Of a stretch of DNA of 64,000 nucleotides, positions 56,353 to 64,000 are shown piece by piece. A program made the position numbers and the translations under genes. Origin of the DNA: Pseudoduganella namucuonensis (lineage in GTDB: Bacteria > Pseudomonadota > Gammaproteobacteria > Burkholderiales > Burkholderiaceae_D); NCBI RefSeq assembly GCF_900116645.1, contig NZ_FPBO01000026.1, positions 1 through 64,000 of the forward strand. Direction: 5' to 3'. How positions within the stretch are numbered: the stretch's first letter is position 1; every line of letters begins with the position of its first letter. Under the pieces are notes generated by a model. The model saw only the letters and a program-made list of their open reading frames with translations, made no database searches and had not been told where the DNA came from.

Positions 56353-57696
56353 ATGAAGCCGGTAATAGCACTCGTAGGTCGCCCCAATGTGGGGAAATCG
56401 ACCTTATTCAATCGTCTGACACGCTCGCGCGACGCGCTGGTGGCGGACATGCCTGGCCTGACGCGCGATCGCCATTATGGCGAGGGCCGCGTCGGCGAAC
56501 GTCCCTTCCTGGTGGTCGACACCGGCGGTTTCGAGCCGGTGGCCAAGGAAGGCATCATGTTCCAGATGGCGCTGCAGACCAAGCAGGCCGTGGCCGAGGC
56601 GGACGTGGTGGTGTTCCTGGTGGACGGCCGCCAGGGCCTGACCCCGCACGACAAGACCATCACCGACTTCCTGCGCAAGACCGGCCGTCCGGTCATGCTG
56701 GTGGTGAACAAGTCGGAGGGCATGCGCTACACGGCCGTGGTGTCCGACTTCTACGAGCTGGGCATGGGCGATCCCTACGTGATCTCCGCCGCCCACGGCG
56801 ACGGCGTGCACGACCTGGTGAACGAGGCGCTGGACCTGGCCTTCAAGCAGCGTCCCGAGGACGAGGAGGAGCTGCAGCCGGAGCAGAAGGGCGTCAAGAT
56901 CGCGCTGGTGGGCCGCCCCAACGTCGGCAAGTCCACCTTGATCAACACCCTGCTGGGCGAGGAGCGCGTGATCGCCTTCGACATGCCCGGCACCACGCGC
57001 GACTCGATCGAGATCCCGTTCGAGCGCGACGGCAAGCAGTACACGCTGATCGACACGGCCGGCATCCGCCGCCGCGGCAAGGTGTTCGAGGCGATCGAGA
57101 AGTTCTCGGTGGTGAAAACGCTGCAGTCGATCTCCGAGGCCAACGTGGTGGTGCTGATGCTGGACGCGCAGCAGGACATCTCCGAGCAGGACGCCCACAT
57201 CGCCGGCTTCGTGCTGGAGACCGGCCGCGCGCTGGTGGTGGCCGTCAACAAGTGGGACGGCCTGCAGTCGGACGACCGCGACGAGATCAAGATCGACCTG
57301 GACCGCAAGCTGGACTTCCTGTCCTTCGCCAAGATGCACTTCATCTCGGCGCTGAAGGCCGCCGGCATCGGCCCGCTGATGAAGTCCGTGGACCAGGCCT
57401 ACGCGGCCGCCATGGCCAACCTGACCACGCCCAAGCTGACCCGCGCGCTGCAGGAGGCGGTGGAGAAGCAGGAACCCAAGCGCAAGGGCTCGATGCGGCC
57501 GAAGATGCGCTACGCGCACCAGGGCGGCATGAATCCGCCGATTATCGTTATCCACGGCAATTCCCTGGACGCCATCACCGACCCGTATAAACGCTATCTG
57601 GAAAAGCATTTCCGCGACACGTTTAATCTGGTGGGCACGCCTTTGCGTATCGAATTGCGGACCGGTAAGAATCCGTTCGATAAGCGCGAGAAATAA
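56353..57696 (+). CDS. der: Ribosome-biogenesis GTPase Der (EngA)
   Basis: A 447-aa essential GTPase with two tandem G domains, needed for maturation of the 50S subunit. G1 motifs are [12 protein letters not shown] (about 9-20) and [12 protein letters not shown] (about 192-203); each domain has DTGG/DTAG and NKS/NKWD motifs. The C-terminal KH-like domain (about 360-447) contacts rRNA. It starts eight bases after the bamB stop. Confidence 0.97.
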   Translation: MKPVIALVGRPNVGKSTLFNRLTRSRDALVADMPGLTRDRHYGEGRVGERPFLVVDTGGFEPVAKEGIMFQMALQTKQAVAEADVVVFLVDGRQGLTPHDKTITDFLRKTGRPVMLVVNKSEGMRYTAVVSDFYELGMGDPYVISAAHGDGVHDLVNEALDLAFKQRPEDEEELQPEQKGVKIALVGRPNVGKSTLINTLLGEERVIAFDMPGTTRDSIEIPFERDGKQYTLIDTAGIRRRGKVFEAIEKFSVVKTLQSISEANVVVLMLDAQQDISEQDAHIAGFVLETGRALVVAVNKWDGLQSDDRDEIKIDLDRKLDFLSFAKMHFISALKAAGIGPLMKSVDQAYAAAMANLTTPKLTRALQEAVEKQEPKRKGSMRPKMRYAHQGGMNPPIIVIHGNSLDAITDPYKRYLEKHFRDTFNLVGTPLRIELRTGKNPFDKREK

Positions 57697-57867
57697 TCAC
57701 GATAATTAGCAGAAAATAATGTAAGCCGTGCACGTCTCGCACTGCACAAAAAGCAAAAACAGGTTACAGTAGCTTGGAAGCATTATTCTCCCGTAGAGAG
57801 TGGTGCTTGGCACTTGAAAAACCGCGAGTCGCCTCCATTCTTATACAACAACATCATCGGAGCTGTT

Positions 57868-58104
57868 ATGAGCAACAAAGGGCAATTGTTACAAGACCCA
57901 TTCCTGAACGCGCTGCGCAAGGAACACGTACCGGTCTCGATCTATCTGGTCAACGGCATCAAGCTGCAGGGCCATATCGAATCGTTCGACCAGTATGTCG
58001 TCCTGCTGCGCAACACCGTCACGCAGATGGTGTACAAGCACGCCATTTCCACGGTGGTGCCGGCCCGCGCGGTCAATCTGAACATTGATTCCGAGGCGGA
58101 ATAA
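57868..58104 (+). CDS. hfq: RNA chaperone Hfq
   Basis: A 78-aa Sm-like hexameric RNA chaperone for sRNA-mRNA pairing. The Sm1 motif region is [22 protein letters not shown] and Sm2 contains [12 protein letters not shown]. The short C-terminus ends INIDSEAE-like (NLNIDSEAE), typical of betaproteobacteria. GGAG precedes the ATG at 57868; the frame opening at 57814 is not the start. It begins the hfq-hflX-hflK-hflC cluster. The 171-base gap after der should hold its promoter, but no clear boxes were found. Confidence 0.98.
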   Translation: MSNKGQLLQDPFLNALRKEHVPVSIYLVNGIKLQGHIESFDQYVVLLRNTVTQMVYKHAISTVVPARAVNLNIDSEAE

Positions 58105-58143
58105 AGCGTTGAGCTTTCGCCTCCCAACCTGCCTGACCGTCGT

Positions 58144-59316
<1,173 letters not shown>

Positions 59317-59317
59317 T

Positions 59318-60616
59318 ATGCCTTTTTCCTCCATAAAGAAAAAAATAGGCTTGAAGCTGACCCTGAACGATCCCCGCTGGGGCCCGGACAAGGACAACAA
59401 CAAGCAGGCCCAAGAAGGCAAGAAACCCGGCGAGGGCGGCCCCCCCGACCTCGACCAGCTGTGGCGCGACTTCAACCAGCGCCTGAACGGCCTGTTCGGC
59501 AACAAGAACCGCAACGGCGGCAACGGTTCCGGCGGCGGCGGCAATGGCGGCGGCGACATGCGCGGCGCGGGCATCACGGCCGGCGCGGTGGGCGCGATCG
59601 CGGCGCTGGTGTGGCTGGCCAGCGGCGCCTTCATCGTGCAGGAGGGCCAGACCGGCGTGGTGTTCACGTTCGGCAAGGTCAGCCACACGACCCCGGCCGG
59701 CTTCAACTGGCGCTGGCCCTACCCGTTCCAGAGCGACGAGACGGTCAACGTGTCGCAGGTGCGCACCGTCGAGGTGGGCTACCGCACCAACGTCAAGAAC
59801 AAGCAGGCGCGCGAATCGCTGATGCTGACCGACGACGAGAACATCATCGACATCCAGTTCGCGGTGCAGTACCGCCTGAAGGACCCGGTGGCCTGGATCA
59901 TCAACAACAGCGACCCGCAGGAAACCGTGCGCCAGGTGGCCGAGACGTCGATCCGCGAGATCGTCGGCAAGAGCAAGATGGACTTCGTGCTGTACGAGGG
60001 CCGCGAGAAGGTGGCCTACGAGACCCAGCAGCTGATGCAGCAGATCCTGGACCGCTACGCGTCCGGCGCGCAGATCACCAACGTGACCATGCAGGGCGTG
60101 CAGCCTCCGGAGCAGGTGCAGGCGGCGTTCGACGACGCCGTCAAGGCCGGCCAGGACCGCGAGCGCCTGAAGAACGAGGGCCAGGCCTACGCCAACGACG
60201 TGGTGCCGAAGGCGCGCGGCGCCGCGGCGCGCCTGTTGCAGGAGGCCGAGGCCTACCGCTCGATGGTGGTGGAGAACGCGGAGGGTAACGCCGCCCGCTT
60301 CAAATCCGTGCTGACCGAATACCAGAAGGCGCCGGCCGTCACGCGCGACCGCATGTACCTGGACACCATGCAGCAGATCTTCACCAGCACCAGCAAGGTG
60401 ATGGTGGACTCCAAGTCCGGCAGCAACCTGCTGTACCTGCCGATGGACAAGCTGATCGCCCAGGCCGCGGCCAGCGACGCGGCGACCCGCGCCAACGCCG
60501 CGCCGCCGCCGCCCACCGCCGTGATGCTGCCGAACGAGGGCCTGCCCTCGGTCGACATCGCCCGTCCCCGCGACAGCCGCTCGCGCGAATCCTCACGTGA
60601 CCGGGAGAGCCGTTAA
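59318..60616 (+). CDS. hflK: FtsH protease modulator HflK
   Basis: A 432-aa SPFH-domain inner-membrane protein; with HflC it forms a cage round FtsH and limits its access to membrane substrates. A Gly/Asn-rich N-terminal part (about 60-80) precedes one membrane helix (about 84-106), then the SPFH domain (about 107-290) and a helical C-terminal part. The last residues are Ser/Arg/Asp-rich. Its stop overlaps the hflC start by one base (TAATG). Confidence 0.96.
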   Translation: MPFSSIKKKIGLKLTLNDPRWGPDKDNNKQAQEGKKPGEGGPPDLDQLWRDFNQRLNGLFGNKNRNGGNGSGGGGNGGGDMRGAGITAGAVGAIAALVWLASGAFIVQEGQTGVVFTFGKVSHTTPAGFNWRWPYPFQSDETVNVSQVRTVEVGYRTNVKNKQARESLMLTDDENIIDIQFAVQYRLKDPVAWIINNSDPQETVRQVAETSIREIVGKSKMDFVLYEGREKVAYETQQLMQQILDRYASGAQITNVTMQGVQPPEQVQAAFDDAVKAGQDRERLKNEGQAYANDVVPKARGAAARLLQEAEAYRSMVVENAEGNAARFKSVLTEYQKAPAVTRDRMYLDTMQQIFTSTSKVMVDSKSGSNLLYLPMDKLIAQAAASDAATRANAAPPPPTAVMLPNEGLPSVDIARPRDSRSRESSRDRESR

Positions 60617-61494
60617 TGAACCGCATAGTAACCATCCTGGTGACGGGCTTCATCGCCCTGATGCTGCTGTCCTCCACCGTGTTCCTGGTCGACCAGCGCC
60701 GCTACGCCATCGTGTTCGCGCTGGGCGAGGTCAAGCAGGTGATCAGCACCCCGGGCCTGCACTTCAAGCTGCCGCCGCCGTTCCAGAACGTGTTGTACCT
60801 GGACAAGCGCATCATGACCATGGACTCGGCCGACGCCGACCGTTTCATCACGGCCGAGAAGATGAACATCCTGATCGACTCGTTCGTCAAATGGCGCATC
60901 GCCGAGCCCAAGCTGTACTTCGTCTCCTTCGGCGGCGACGAGACCCGGGCGCGCGACCGCATGTCGCAGATCGTCAAGGCGGCGCTGAACGACGAGATCA
61001 CCAAGCGCACCGTGCGCGAAGTGATCTCGGGCCAGCGCGGCAAGGTGATGGAGTCCATCGTCACCAAGGTGATCACCGAGTCCAAGCAGATCGGCGTCGA
61101 GATCATCGACGTGCGCCTCAAGCGCGTGGACTATGTCGAGCAGATCAACAACTCCGTGTACGAGCGCATGAAGGCCGAGCGCAGCCGCGTGGCCAACGAG
61201 CTGCGTTCGACCGGTTCGGCCGACTCGGAGAAGATCCGCGCCGACGCCGACCGCCAGCGCACCGTGGTGCTGGCCGAGGCCTACCGCGAGGCGGAGACCA
61301 TCCGCGGCCAGGGCGACGGCAAGGCCAGCCAAATCTACGCCGAGGCCTTCGGCCGCAACCCGGAGTTCTACAAGTTCTACCGCAGCCTGGACGCCTACCG
61401 CAACTCGTTCAAGAGCAAGGGCGACGTGATGGTGGTGGACCCGAACTCGGACTTCTTCAAGTACTTCAAGAACCCCGGCAGCGGCGGCAAGTAA
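60616..61494 (+). CDS. hflC: FtsH protease modulator HflC
   Basis: A 292-aa SPFH-family partner of HflK. One N-terminal membrane anchor (about 4-24) precedes the SPFH domain (about 22-190) and a coiled helical region (about 190-265, with RTVVLAEAYREAETIRGQGDGKA-type repeats). Translationally coupled to hflK by TAATG. A palindromic element begins 10 bases after its stop. Confidence 0.96.
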   Translation: MNRIVTILVTGFIALMLLSSTVFLVDQRRYAIVFALGEVKQVISTPGLHFKLPPPFQNVLYLDKRIMTMDSADADRFITAEKMNILIDSFVKWRIAEPKLYFVSFGGDETRARDRMSQIVKAALNDEITKRTVREVISGQRGKVMESIVTKVITESKQIGVEIIDVRLKRVDYVEQINNSVYERMKAERSRVANELRSTGSADSEKIRADADRQRTVVLAEAYREAETIRGQGDGKASQIYAEAFGRNPEFYKFYRSLDAYRNSFKSKGDVMVVDPNSDFFKYFKNPGSGGK

Positions 61495-61503
61495 TTCAAA
61501 ACC

Positions 61504-61569
61504 GGGGACAGACCCGCGTTCCGCGTCGCAAATCCAAGTGTTGGCTCGTGGCGCGGAGGGTCTGTCCCC
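61504..61569. repeat. GGGGACAGACCC palindromic element, copy 4
   Basis: Perfect 12-base arms, GGGGACAGACCC (61504-61515) and GGGTCTGTCCCC (61558-61569), separated by 42 bases. It is a longer-spaced relative of the elements at 21767, 30108 and 37558, ten bases after the hflC stop. It may end the hfl transcript. Confidence 0.7.
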
Positions 61570-61646
61570 TGTGCCACGGGTTGGGTTTTCCACCCTCCGC
61601 CCCCGTCTTTTCGTTGGCACTTATTCCATCAAACCGCATTTTCGCG

Positions 61647-61652
61647 TAAAAT
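61647..61652 (+). promoter_or_regulatory. Candidate -10 box upstream of hisZ
   Basis: TAAAAT in the context GCGTAAAATATG, 84 bases before the hisZ ATG. The base 17 positions upstream is only a weak -35 match (TTCCAT). The same GTAAAAT string occurs upstream of ndk and surE. Confidence 0.25.
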
Positions 61653-61736
61653 ATGCGGTTCGGCCCTCCGATTGCCGCATGCGTCCCCTGAAGACGCATA
61701 GACGATATCTCAACTACACCGTTTCCGGTTTTCTCC

Positions 61737-64000
<2,264 letters not shown>

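Overview
The window is a high-GC chromosomal segment of a betaproteobacterium, most likely in the Oxalobacteraceae (Massilia, Duganella or Janthinobacterium type). This rests on recognisable gene order (sdhB-sdhE-gltA and odhA-odhB-lpd; surE-pcm-nlpD-rpoS-rlmD; ndk-rlmN-pilF-rodZ-ispG-hisS-yfgM-bamB-der-hfq-hflX-hflK-hflC-hisZ-purA) and on protein character. No similarity search was possible. I saw no rRNA, tRNA, CRISPR array, integrase or transposase.

Layout. (1) 1-2401: end of the succinate dehydrogenase operon and citrate synthase, closed by a strong terminator. (2) 2413-17296: about 15 kb of accessory genes between gltA and the 2-oxoglutarate dehydrogenase genes. They are two paralogous PAS-PAS-GGDEF-EAL proteins flanking a divergent sugar kinase/ROK regulator pair, a BlaI-type repressor, a secreted GH20 hexosaminidase, an LRR-protein kinase, a lower-GC patch with a DUF6602-like gene and a frameshifted HTH gene, and a divergent metallo-beta-lactamase-fold/LysR pair. 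(3) 17525-23748: odhA, odhB, a small PspC-domain gene and lpd, which together make the 2-oxoglutarate dehydrogenase complex. (4) 23768-31158: zapE, a coiled-coil secreted protein, a TPR-Asp/Asn hydroxylase, a PP2C phosphatase, a YdcH-like protein, an XPD/DinG-type helicase and a quinone oxidoreductase. (5) 31306-33844: a two-gene operon encoding a stand-alone TIR-like protein and a ParA/MinD-like ATPase fused to kinesin-light-chain-type TPRs. This is the best candidate for an undescribed system. (6) 33941-39054: the stationary-phase/repair cluster surE-pcm-nlpD-rpoS-rlmD. (7) 39186-47880: alpha-2-macroglobulin and PBP1C in translational overlap, then a Bax-inhibitor-1 membrane protein. (8) 48132-64000: a conserved housekeeping run from ndk to purA, where purA runs off the end.

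Two families of intergenic palindromic elements recur: three GTAGGGCGG-ended elements and four GGGGTC/GACCCC-type palindromes. All seven begin within about 35 bases after a stop codon. Several dyads next to regulators (ROK, BlaI, LysR, and a TetR-type dyad by the quinone oxidoreductase) are probable operators. Start sites were chosen from Shine-Dalgarno sequences and family-typical N-termini. All functional statements are by recognition of motifs, not by database search.
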